From Syntrophomonas sp. (lineage in GTDB: Bacteria; Bacillota; Syntrophomonadia; Syntrophomonadales; Syntrophomonadaceae), in contig PWPP01000009.1 of NCBI GenBank assembly GCA_003558625.1, positions 1-12,575 on the forward strand: 12,575 nucleotides of DNA. Direction: 5' to 3'. A program made the translations under genes and the position numbers. Of the stretch, positions 7,550 to 12,575 are shown in pieces. The notes beneath the pieces were generated by a model. That model searched no databases. It was given only the letters and a program-made list of their open reading frames with translations, and had not been told where the DNA came from. Each line of letters starts with the position of its first letter. Positions within the stretch are counted from its first letter, which is position 1.

Positions 7550-7601
7550 TATTTTTCAGAAGACCCTGTTTCTTGGCGGGGTCATTTTCTTCTTCCACTG
7601 G

Positions 7602-7620
7602 AAAAGGCCGCAGGTCGGCC
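7602..7620 (-). terminator. Probable terminator of the symporter operon
   Basis: In the minus direction, 66 nt after the symporter stop, GGCCG-ACCTG-CGGCC forms a perfect 5-bp GC stem with a 5-nt loop followed by four T residues. The U-run is short, so efficiency may be modest. Confidence 0.5.
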
Positions 7621-7685
7621 CCCCCTGATGCAAAAGAGCGGTATGCAGAAGAACCACTGCAAAGACCGCCCCCGCTGATGCTGAT

Positions 7686-9236
7686 CTATGAACTTTTTAG
7701 GACTTTGACCACCTGGTGGGCAACAATAATGGTCACGATGGAGACCGGCAGGGCGATGATAATGGGATCCACTACCACCCAGGGGAAACCGAGCAGGGTA
7801 TCGCGGCCGAATAGAAAGCTGGCCAGGCCCAAAGCGCTGGCTTCTTTAGCATGGAAAAAGGCCATCCAAATCAAACTTGTGCTGAGACCGGCAATCATGC
7901 TGCTCTTGGCTGCCGTTTTCCCTACCCCGGGAAAGAACAGTGCGGCGGTATAGGCCGGCAGGAAGGTGGCGGCACAGATGCCAAAGAATATAGCCGTGGC
8001 CACAGCTATGATGCTGATGGGTAAACTGAGGGCCAGGTACACGGATATTATTAAGGCGATGATGATAGCCAGACGGTTAAAGATGAGAGAGGTGTTCCGG
8101 TAGAGGTCATGGCACAGGGAAGTGCCGATAATATGAAACTGCCCGCTCAGCGTAGACATGGCTGCAGCCAGCAGGGTCAACATGAATAGATAGCCGAACC
8201 ATTCCGGCATGGCCAGACTGACAAACAGGGGGATGATCTGGTCCACATTGGCCTGTCCCGTAAGCGGGTTAACTACTGCAGCAATAGAGATGACTCCCTG
8301 GGTCTGGTGAAAAAAGACATTGCTCAGCGCTCCTACGGTAAAAGCCACCCCGGTGGAAGCCAGGATAAAGATCCCCCCGATCAGAACCGCTTGATTTAAT
8401 TGTTTGGGTCCCTTCACCGATAAATAGCGCACGATCAGCTGGGGCTGGGCTAAGACCCCGATACCCACTCCCATTACCAGGGTAGATACCACCACCCACC
8501 ACAGCTGGGACCCCAGCGCCGGCATAGCGGTCCATCCCAGGTGACCCTGGGCCACCAGCGCTTCCGGGACCAGGGAAGCCATTTTGCTCAGGGCTTCATG
8601 AGCCGGAATGATCCCGCCCAGGCGCTGGTAGGTCATAATCATCAGGGTAACCATACCGGCAAACATGATACTCCCCTGCAGGGCATCATTGTAAAATACC
8701 CCTTTCAGCCCGCCTGATATCACGTACAAAGCCACGATTAAGGAAAATATCATGATGGCAATGGAATAGTTGATCTGCAACAGCTGCTCCAGAAAGCGCC
8801 CGGCACCGATCATGACCGCCGAAGCATACAGCGGCATGGCGACAATAATGACGGCGGCAGAAAACTTCTGGATAAAGCCCGACTGGTAATGCCTGCCCAT
8901 CAATTCCGGGAAGGTACTGACTTCCAGTTTTTTTCCCAGGACCAGTGTTCTCTTGCCATAGATGACAAAAGCGATAAATATTCCCACAAAAACATTCATA
9001 AAGGTCAACCATAAAAGGCTCATGCCAAACATACCGGCAGCACCGCCGAAGCCCACTATGGCCGAGGTGCTGATAAAGGTGGAGCCGTACGCCATGGCCA
9101 TGAGAAAGGGATGCGCTTTACCCCCGGCGATCAGATAATCACTGGAAGAGCGGGTGCGGTTATAAGCCAGATAGGCCAAAAGTGCTGTCACCCCGAGGTA
9201 CACGGCCAGCAGAACCGTCAAAATAGAAACGTTCAT
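7686..9236 (-). CDS. Sodium:solute symporter (SSS family)
   Basis: A 516-residue protein with about thirteen hydrophobic segments across its whole length, the normal size and topology of the SSS/PutP/PanF family. The N-terminal half has the family pattern SSSDYLIAGGKAHPFLMAMAYGSTFISTSAIVGFGGAAG, where the Ser/Thr-rich and Gly-rich residues contribute to the sodium and substrate site in family structures, and a later block LTLLAAAMSTLSGQFHIIGT. It imports a small solute with Na+, but the substrate is not readable from sequence. GGAGGTG lies 5 nt before the ATG. It follows the 35-aa accessory gene by 32 bp and is controlled by the T-box leader upstream, which argues for an amino acid or a closely related compound. 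Confidence 0.93.
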   Translation of the reverse strand: MNVSILTVLLAVYLGVTALLAYLAYNRTRSSSDYLIAGGKAHPFLMAMAYGSTFISTSAIVGFGGAAGMFGMSLLWLTFMNVFVGIFIAFVIYGKRTLVLGKKLEVSTFPELMGRHYQSGFIQKFSAAVIIVAMPLYASAVMIGAGRFLEQLLQINYSIAIMIFSLIVALYVISGGLKGVFYNDALQGSIMFAGMVTLMIMTYQRLGGIIPAHEALSKMASLVPEALVAQGHLGWTAMPALGSQLWWVVVSTLVMGVGIGVLAQPQLIVRYLSVKGPKQLNQAVLIGGIFILASTGVAFTVGALSNVFFHQTQGVISIAAVVNPLTGQANVDQIIPLFVSLAMPEWFGYLFMLTLLAAAMSTLSGQFHIIGTSLCHDLYRNTSLIFNRLAIIIALIISVYLALSLPISIIAVATAIFFGICAATFLPAYTAALFFPGVGKTAAKSSMIAGLSTSLIWMAFFHAKEASALGLASFLFGRDTLLGFPWVVVDPIIIALPVSIVTIIVAHQVVKVLKSS

Positions 9237-9268
9237 GTTTCACCTCCGCTGATTTTTGCCTTCCGTTT

Positions 9269-9376
9269 TTACTGGTCTTTTTTCCAGTTATACATACCGT
9301 AAGCGATACATAGTGCCGAAGACGATACTGACAATACATAGGCCAGGGCGATCGATCCAGATTCTAATCCTAACAT
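9269..9376 (-). CDS. Small symporter accessory protein (35 aa)
   Basis: The true start is ATG 9376, with AAAGGAGG 8 nt upstream; longer reading in this frame runs into the T-box terminator and is not real. The 35 residues begin MLGLESGSIALAYVLSVSSS and contain one membrane helix (about 8-27) ending in a YNWKKDQ tail. This is the pattern of the short single-helix proteins annotated as symporter small accessory proteins, which are encoded immediately before SSS-family symporters in many Firmicutes. The adjacent SSS gene on the same strand fits. The exact role, presumably stabilising or assembling the transporter, is inferred from this genetic linkage. Confidence 0.8.
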   Translation of the reverse strand: MLGLESGSIALAYVLSVSSSALCIAYGMYNWKKDQ

Positions 9377-9402
9377 GCTTCCTTCCTCCTTTCTGCCAAA
9401 AT

Positions 9403-9434
9403 AAAAAACCTCCATCCCTGAAGGGACGGAGGTT
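9403..9434 (-). terminator. T-box terminator 2 (proximal to the genes)
   Basis: On the minus strand AACCTCCGTCCCT pairs with AGGGATGGAGGTT to give a long stem with a short loop, followed by TTTTTT. It competes with the antiterminator containing GGTGGTACCGCGG (9436-9449). It lies just before the ribosome binding site of the accessory gene. Confidence 0.85.
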
Positions 9435-9506
9435 TCCGCGGTACCACCCAATTTGGTCTTATTAGACCCACTCTTAAAGTACGGGATCATTCCCCTTTTA
9501 AAACAG

Positions 9507-9535
9507 AAAAACATCTCATCCTCAAGGACGAAATG
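9507..9535 (-). terminator. T-box terminator 1 (distal)
   Basis: On the minus strand CATTTCGTCC-TTGA-GGATGAGATG is a 10-bp stem (two G-U pairs) with a tetraloop followed by TTTTT. It lies directly after the first GGTGGTA motif (within 9545-9562), so it would be the terminator of a first antitermination decision. Confidence 0.75.
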
Positions 9536-9776
9536 TGTTCATCTCGCTATACCACCTTAGCGTTCATCAAGTACGGGAAAAAGATCCGATACCCTTCTCC
9601 GAATAACGGGGAGAAACTCCGACTACACCTACTGTCGTTTCAGCGTAATAACTCCTGAGGGAACTTCAGCCAGCCATACCTTGAAAAAGCTTACAGTCCA
9701 TGACTTTTTCTCCCTGAAAGGTTGGGAAAGGCCTACTTTCCTCATTCATCGTCCATATGTATATTAATCTAAAAAT

Positions 9777-9806
9777 AGTATAAACTGGGACCTCCTAACC
9801 TGTCAA
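9777..9806 (-). promoter_or_regulatory. Promoter of the T-box/symporter transcript
   Basis: A consensus TTGACA (9801-9806) and TATACT (9777-9782) are spaced 18 bp on the minus strand, a strong sigma-A type promoter. The first leader structure begins about 25 nt downstream. The -35 box overlaps the end of the IS256-like remnant frame. Confidence 0.75.
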
Positions 9807-9922
9807 GGTATTTTCCCCCATATTTTTTTGGAATCCAAATTTACTCGGTCCTGGCCTCCTTCGAACTCTTTAAGTTCGTACTTCATAACCCCTTCGTTAA
9901 ATTGTATAATGTTATTGGACAT
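9803..9922 (-). pseudogene. N-terminal remnant of an IS256 (mutator)-family transposase
   Basis: A minus-strand frame from ATG 9922 reads MSNNIIQFNEGVMKYELKEF and then diverges, stopping after 39 residues. Its first 20 residues match the recognisable beginning of IS256-family transposases (a pattern such as MxxxIIQFNExVIKxxLxEL). The full protein is about 400 residues, so more than 90 percent has been lost; the catalytic DDE domain is absent. The preceding 150 bp (to about 10060) probably include the IS end and untranslated leader, although I could not identify a terminal inverted repeat. It is read from a short N-terminal match, so moderate certainty. Confidence 0.55.
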
Positions 9923-10069
9923 AGTTACATAGCTCCACGCTGGCAGATTTTGTGTTGCAACTCTATCTTACCAAGTGGCTGCGTCCATGTCTGCTTGTTT
10001 TCTAGACGCTATTCAAATTAGCTCAATTTACTATACCTTATCAACCTGGCTCTGCTGCTTCCATAAAGA

Positions 10070-10340
10070 AAAGAGCCCCACCTCTGTAGCATTCAATTCA
10101 AGAACCATCCACTCCCTGACCCGGGAAGACCTGGCAGTGCGGGAGGAAGATCCGGAAGACCGCCGCTTTATCAAGATTTTGCTGACCACCAAGGGACAAC
10201 AGCAATATAAAGACCTGGAAACAGGCATTGACCGGTATTATTCCCGCATCCTGGAGTCCATCCCTGTCTCCCGCCAGCAAGAGGTCCGGGAGAGCCTACA
10301 GTTATTGTTAGAGATCCTGGAAGATCAGGACTTCTGCTAA
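10070..10340 (+). pseudogene. 5'-truncated MarR-family regulator upstream of hgcA
   Basis: The frame ending at 10340 carries the second half of a MarR protein: TIHSLTREDLAVREEDPEDR and then RFIKILLTTKGQQQY. DPEDRR is the hallmark of the MarR wing, and the C-terminal dimerisation helix follows. The first helices and most of the recognition helix are missing; upstream residues in this frame (from an ATG at 9975) are unlike MarR and have no ribosome binding site. The break lies near 10070-10100, next to the IS256-like remnant, so insertion followed by deletion is the likely cause. It ends 12 nt before hgcA. MarR/ArsR-type regulators next to hgcA are known in other methylators, so this was probably the operon's repressor. 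Confidence 0.6.
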
Positions 10341-10352
10341 CGGAGGTAGAAC

Positions 10353-11489
10353 ATGGCTAAAAAAATATCCTGTTGCTCCGGCGCCAGCTGTGACAACAGC
10401 CTGATAGAAATCGAAGATTCTGTTTTCGACGATCCCATTAACGCAACCTGGTCCGATGGCTATGTCGATCATCCCCGGGCCCGGATTCTAAAAATAAAAA
10501 CCACATTGGAAGCGGCAGATATACTTGGTGCGGTTAAAGCACGTCTGGGCATAAACAGAAACGACTACAGCATATACCCCGGATTATATGCCCTGGGCAT
10601 ACCTGATGCTAACTCGCCGGTGCTGGTGACAGCCAATTATAAACTGACCTTCGATTACCTGCGCCGGGAATTGGAAGGGCAAAACCTGTGGCTGCTAGTC
10701 CTCAATACCCATGGTATCAACGTATGGTGTGCTGCCGGCAAAGGCACTTTCGGCACCGGGGAGATCATCTGCCGTATCGGCCAGGTACAGCTGGCAAACG
10801 TGGTCTCCCATAAAAAGCTGATCCTGCCCCAGCTGGGAGCTCCCGGGGTAGCCGGCCATGAAGTAACCCGGGCCACCGGGTTCAAGGTTGTCTATGGTCC
10901 GGTGAGAGCAGCCGATATCCCGGCCTTTTTGCGCAATAATCACCGGGCCAGCGGGGATATGCGGAAAGTGAAATTCAACCTGGCAGATCGGCTGGCGGTT
11001 GTACCGGTGGAACTGAACCATTCCCTGAAATTGATCCCGCTGCTCTTTGTCCTGCTCCTGCTCTTCAACCTGATTACCCCAAACGGGTGGGCCTGGAACA
11101 CGGTATGGGTACCCACATTAATGAACCTGGTCCCCTACCTGATTGCCATCCTGCTGGGAACCGCCGGTATTGCCGCTTTCCTCCCCTACCTGCCCTTCCG
11201 CAGTTTTGCCCTGAAAAGCCTGCTCCTGGCTCTACCCCTGGTTGTGCTGGTGGTCTCATTTCCAGGTGTCTTTCACTTCCCGGACCATGCCTTGGTCCTG
11301 GGAGCACATGCCCTTTTCCTGGCCGGTATCACTACCTTCTTCGGTCTCAACTTTACCGGTTGCACCACCTATACCTCCCTGTCCGGGGTGCGGAAAGAAA
11401 CCATATATACCCTACCGGTTATCGCCCTATCCACCCTGGCGGGACTAGTCCTGGCCGTGATCTACCAAATAACCCGGTTTAGCATTTAG
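10353..11489 (+). CDS. hgcA: Mercury-methylation corrinoid protein HgcA
   Basis: A 378-residue protein with the HgcA signature NVWCAAGKGTFGT (residues 123-135). Cys126 is the cap-helix cysteine that coordinates the cobalt of the corrinoid (Cys93 of the ND132 protein); HgcA uses methyl-Co(III) corrinoid to transfer a methyl group to Hg(II). The N-terminal part (about 40-220) is the cytoplasmic corrinoid domain related to CdhD/CFeSP. Five membrane helices follow (about 226-243, 254-278, 283-303, 312-332, 352-372), with FTGCTTYTSLSG in the fourth loop. GGAGGT lies 6 nt before the ATG. The very N-terminus is Cys-rich (SCCSGASC, Cys 7, 8 and 13). hgcB follows 12 nt later. Confidence 0.96.
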   Translation: MAKKISCCSGASCDNSLIEIEDSVFDDPINATWSDGYVDHPRARILKIKTTLEAADILGAVKARLGINRNDYSIYPGLYALGIPDANSPVLVTANYKLTFDYLRRELEGQNLWLLVLNTHGINVWCAAGKGTFGTGEIICRIGQVQLANVVSHKKLILPQLGAPGVAGHEVTRATGFKVVYGPVRAADIPAFLRNNHRASGDMRKVKFNLADRLAVVPVELNHSLKLIPLLFVLLLLFNLITPNGWAWNTVWVPTLMNLVPYLIAILLGTAGIAAFLPYLPFRSFALKSLLLALPLVVLVVSFPGVFHFPDHALVLGAHALFLAGITTFFGLNFTGCTTYTSLSGVRKETIYTLPVIALSTLAGLVLAVIYQITRFSI

Positions 11490-11493
11490 GAGG
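11488..11493 (+). promoter_or_regulatory. Ribosome binding site of hgcB
   Basis: AGGAGG overlaps the stop codon of hgcA and is 8 nt before the ATG at 11502. This fixes 11502 rather than the in-frame ATG at 11508 as the start. Confidence 0.8.
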
Positions 11494-11501
11494 AAAAAAA
11501 A

Positions 11502-11771
11502 ATGACGATGACCTATCTCAAAAATGTGGTAACACTGCGGCTGGATACCCATAGATGCACCGGCTGCCAGACCTGCACCCAGGTCTGTCCCCACCAGGTT
11601 CTGGCCATGGAAGACAAAAAAGCGCGGGTAGTAAACCGCAATGCCTGTATGGAATGCGGGGCCTGCGCCATCAACTGCCCGGCAGATGCAATCGAGGTAA
11701 AATCGGGGGTAGGCTGAGCTGCTGCCATTATCATTGGCAAGCTCACTGGACGTGAGCCCAGCTGCGGTTAA
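11502..11771 (+). CDS. hgcB: Mercury-methylation ferredoxin HgcB, with in-frame TGA (candidate selenocysteine at residue 72)
   Basis: This is the ferredoxin partner that reduces the HgcA corrinoid and may deliver Hg(II). Two [4Fe-4S] motifs are intact: CTGCQTCTQVCP (Cys 19, 22, 25, 29) and CMECGACAINCP (Cys 49, 52, 55, 59), the second being the HgcB signature. After VKSGVG the frame meets TGA at 11715-11717, exactly where other HgcB proteins have the strictly conserved Cys (GVGC, Cys73 in ND132). The same frame then continues AAAIIIGKLTGREPSCG to TAA at 11769-11771, preserving the HgcB tail. Read through, the protein is 89 residues; stopped at TGA it is 71 and lacks the tail. The C-terminal vicinal Cys pair of ND132 (94/95) is reduced here to one Cys (residue 88). 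A SECIS-like hairpin follows the TGA. Alternatives are nonsense mutation or sequencing error. Confidence 0.85.
11734..11761 (+). promoter_or_regulatory. Candidate bacterial SECIS element in hgcB
   Basis: GCTCAC (11741-11746) and GTGAGC (11752-11757) form a perfect 6-bp stem with the loop TGGAC (11747-11751). A lower 4-bp stem, TTGG (11734-11737) with CCAG (11758-11761), continues it past a 3-nt bulge. The apical loop starts 29 nt after the TGA and has G at its second position, as bacterial SECIS elements require (G among the first two loop bases, loop about 16-37 nt after UGA, from the bSECISearch description as I remember it). A competing fold, GAGCT/AGCTC, uses the TGA itself. Confidence 0.6.
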
Positions 11772-11977
11772 CCCCAATAACGAGGTCAGGCCTTACACTT
11801 CACCAGATGCAGTCAGGAGTTCCCTTTCTATACTCGCACCTCATAACCGGTCAAGGTGGTCCCCTTTTTTGTTCTTCCTATTACGGTTGGTTCTGGGGAT
11901 CACCCAAAAGGGCTACTGCACTCATAATACAAGCGACCGCATCTCTCATGGCTTCAATGCTAGAACCGTTCCTGGTT

Positions 11978-12532
11978 TTACTGTAATGCTGCTTCCAGGT
12001 TAGAAACAGCCAGGTTCCCGGCCCGGCGCAATATTTCCCGGTTGTTCTCGTCGCTGGTGTTGCCCACTCCAATCACGATATAATAGCCATCCTTTAAAAT
12101 ATGCAAGCCCGGGGTAGCAATAAAGGCTTCATCACCAATATTTTCCTCAACCAGCTCTTCTTCAAAATTGGTTTTAATGGCTTCAAAGATGGATTGGGGT
12201 GATTGACCCCGATCCAGGTTTTCCTGCTCCATAAAAGCCGCCTGGGTCAGGGAAATTTGCAAGAAACGGTCTTCATCTTCCCCCTCGGAAAAATACATGC
12301 AGAGCTTTAGCCCCACTCGCTTTTCTTCGCTCCTTTCAATGGCTGTAAAATCAGCTCCCATCAATTCTTCCGCCTCTGGCATAGATATCAGGGTGCAGGG
12401 TTCAAGAACCACCCCGGATGTCTCCGGCTGCACAGGTCCACTGTCCCCTGCTTTCTCATTACCTCCACAGGCAGAAAGCAACAGCACCAGTAAACCGAAC
12501 AGAACCAGGATTCCAATTTTTCTCCACATCAT
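11978..12532 (-). CDS. Lipoprotein of unknown function
   Basis: A 184-residue protein with a basic start, a hydrophobic segment and lipobox LSAC (lipidated Cys22), followed by a polar linker. The folded part begins LEPCTLISMPEAEELMGADF and holds a second Cys in LKLCMYF; this pair and the 'PCxLxxxxEAEELMG' start resemble DUF3558-type lipoproteins, in which the two cysteines are thought to pair, but the match is weak. A long acidic stretch is followed by IGDEAFIATPGLHILKDGYY, which suggests a beta-rich body. ATG 12532 has GGGGGAAG upstream; a second ATG follows immediately at 12529. It is convergent with hgcB across 206 bp in which I see no gene and no convincing hgcAB terminator. Confidence 0.85.
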   Translation of the reverse strand: MMWRKIGILVLFGLLVLLLSACGGNEKAGDSGPVQPETSGVVLEPCTLISMPEAEELMGADFTAIERSEEKRVGLKLCMYFSEGEDEDRFLQISLTQAAFMEQENLDRGQSPQSIFEAIKTNFEEELVEENIGDEAFIATPGLHILKDGYYIVIGVGNTSDENNREILRRAGNLAVSNLEAALQ

Positions 12533-12575
12533 ATCTTCCCCCTTATTAATTAAAATCCATTAGATCCAGGTACGG

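Larger units (their letters stand above)
9403..9770 (-). promoter_or_regulatory. T-box riboswitch leader of the symporter operon, with two decision modules
   Basis: The minus-strand leader contains the hallmarks of a T-box: a Stem I with GATGAATGAGGAAAGTA on its 5' side and GCTGAAGTTCCCTCAGGAG on its 3' side (lower helix TGAGG 9740-9744 with CCTCA 9656-9660), an AGTAGGTG/GTCG stem, a stem-III-like hairpin, and the T-box sequence GGTGGTACCGCGG at 9436-9449. It senses uncharged tRNA and opens transcription of the symporter pair. The triplet in the usual specifier place (after GAA) reads GUU (Val, 9662-9664); UUC (Phe) shifted by one nt is the alternative. Unusually, a second GGTGGTA motif and its own terminator lie upstream (9507-9562). 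Confidence 0.88.

Noticed and set aside
7573..7953. 126-codon plus-strand frame over the end of the symporter gene
   Set aside because: Antisense to a well-supported membrane protein and crosses its terminator; composition is not protein-like.
9269..9514. 81-codon version of the small symporter accessory protein
   Set aside because: The extra 46 residues are translated T-box and terminator sequence; the real start is the ATG at 9376 with its own AGGAGG.
9862..9878. CGAACT/AGTTCG hairpin in the IS-like remnant
   Set aside because: Short, no U-run, and it lies inside the transposase-like reading frame, so it is probably incidental.
11502..11717. HgcB as an ordinary 71-residue protein ending at TGA
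   Set aside because: It would lack the conserved GVGC cysteine and the whole tail, yet that tail is still present in frame directly after the TGA; kept only as the nonsense-mutation alternative.
11502..11771. TGA read as tryptophan or another amino acid through a variant genetic code
   Set aside because: TGA ends other well-supported genes of the window, such as the ATPase gene at 7195-7197, and TGG is used for Trp throughout.
11820..11880. T-rich run at about 11873 as a terminator for hgcAB
   Set aside because: No stable stem precedes it; only 3-bp pairings are available.
11881..12072. 63-codon minus-strand frame with a segment reading SKTRNGSSIEAMRDAV
   Set aside because: Looked at as a possible transposase tail, but no family could be named and it overlaps the lipoprotein gene end; not supportable.

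Overview
The window looks like a piece of an anaerobic Firmicutes (clostridial, Peptococcaceae-like) chromosome. The reasons are a T-box riboswitch, strong AGGAGG-type ribosome binding sites, a GTG start and a probable TTG start, several lipoproteins, Na+/solute symport, and an hgcAB mercury-methylation locus. The assignment rests on gene content and style only; no rRNA or phylogenetic marker is present.

Layout. 1-1337 (minus): the start of a DUF4349-type lipoprotein gene running off the left edge, and a VanZ-like membrane protein. 1338-1669: mostly non-coding, with a 29-codon plus-strand remnant that may be the tail of an aminotransferase. 1670-2548 (minus): a LysR regulator, divergent from 2703-7197 (plus), which holds a PHP-domain phosphoesterase and a complete binding-protein-dependent ABC importer (lipoprotein binding protein, fused double-domain permease, ATPase) of the ferric-iron/AfuA class. 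A Fur-box-like sequence lies just before the binding-protein gene. 7176-7489 (minus): two small ORFs, a 70-aa membrane protein and a 29-aa peptide with a good ribosome binding site. 7686-9806 (minus): a strong promoter, a T-box leader with apparently two antiterminator/terminator modules, a 35-aa symporter accessory protein and an SSS-family sodium:solute symporter. 9803-10340: wreckage of an IS256-type transposase start (minus) abutting a 5'-truncated MarR regulator (plus). 10353-11771 (plus): hgcA and hgcB. 11978-12532 (minus): a lipoprotein of unknown function.

The most notable observation is in hgcB. Its frame is interrupted by one TGA (11715-11717) exactly where HgcB proteins carry the strictly conserved cysteine after GVG (Cys73 of the Pseudodesulfovibrio mercurii ND132 protein). 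The frame then continues with HgcB-like sequence AAAIIIGKLTGREPSCG to a TAA at 11769-11771. A perfect 6-bp hairpin with a UGGAC loop sits 29 nt after the TGA, in the spacing and with the loop G expected of a bacterial SECIS element. The simplest exciting reading is a selenocysteine-containing HgcB, i.e. a mercury-handling thiol replaced by a selenol. A plain nonsense mutation is the competing explanation. The decayed MarR/IS region just upstream shows that this locus has been disturbed, which keeps the alternative alive.

How the genes work together: HgcA (corrinoid methyl carrier, membrane bound) and HgcB (2[4Fe-4S] ferredoxin) form the Hg(II) methylation pair. The ABC system plus PHP protein form a separate uptake unit under possible LysR and/or Fur control. 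The symporter pair is a T-box-controlled uptake unit, most likely for an amino acid.
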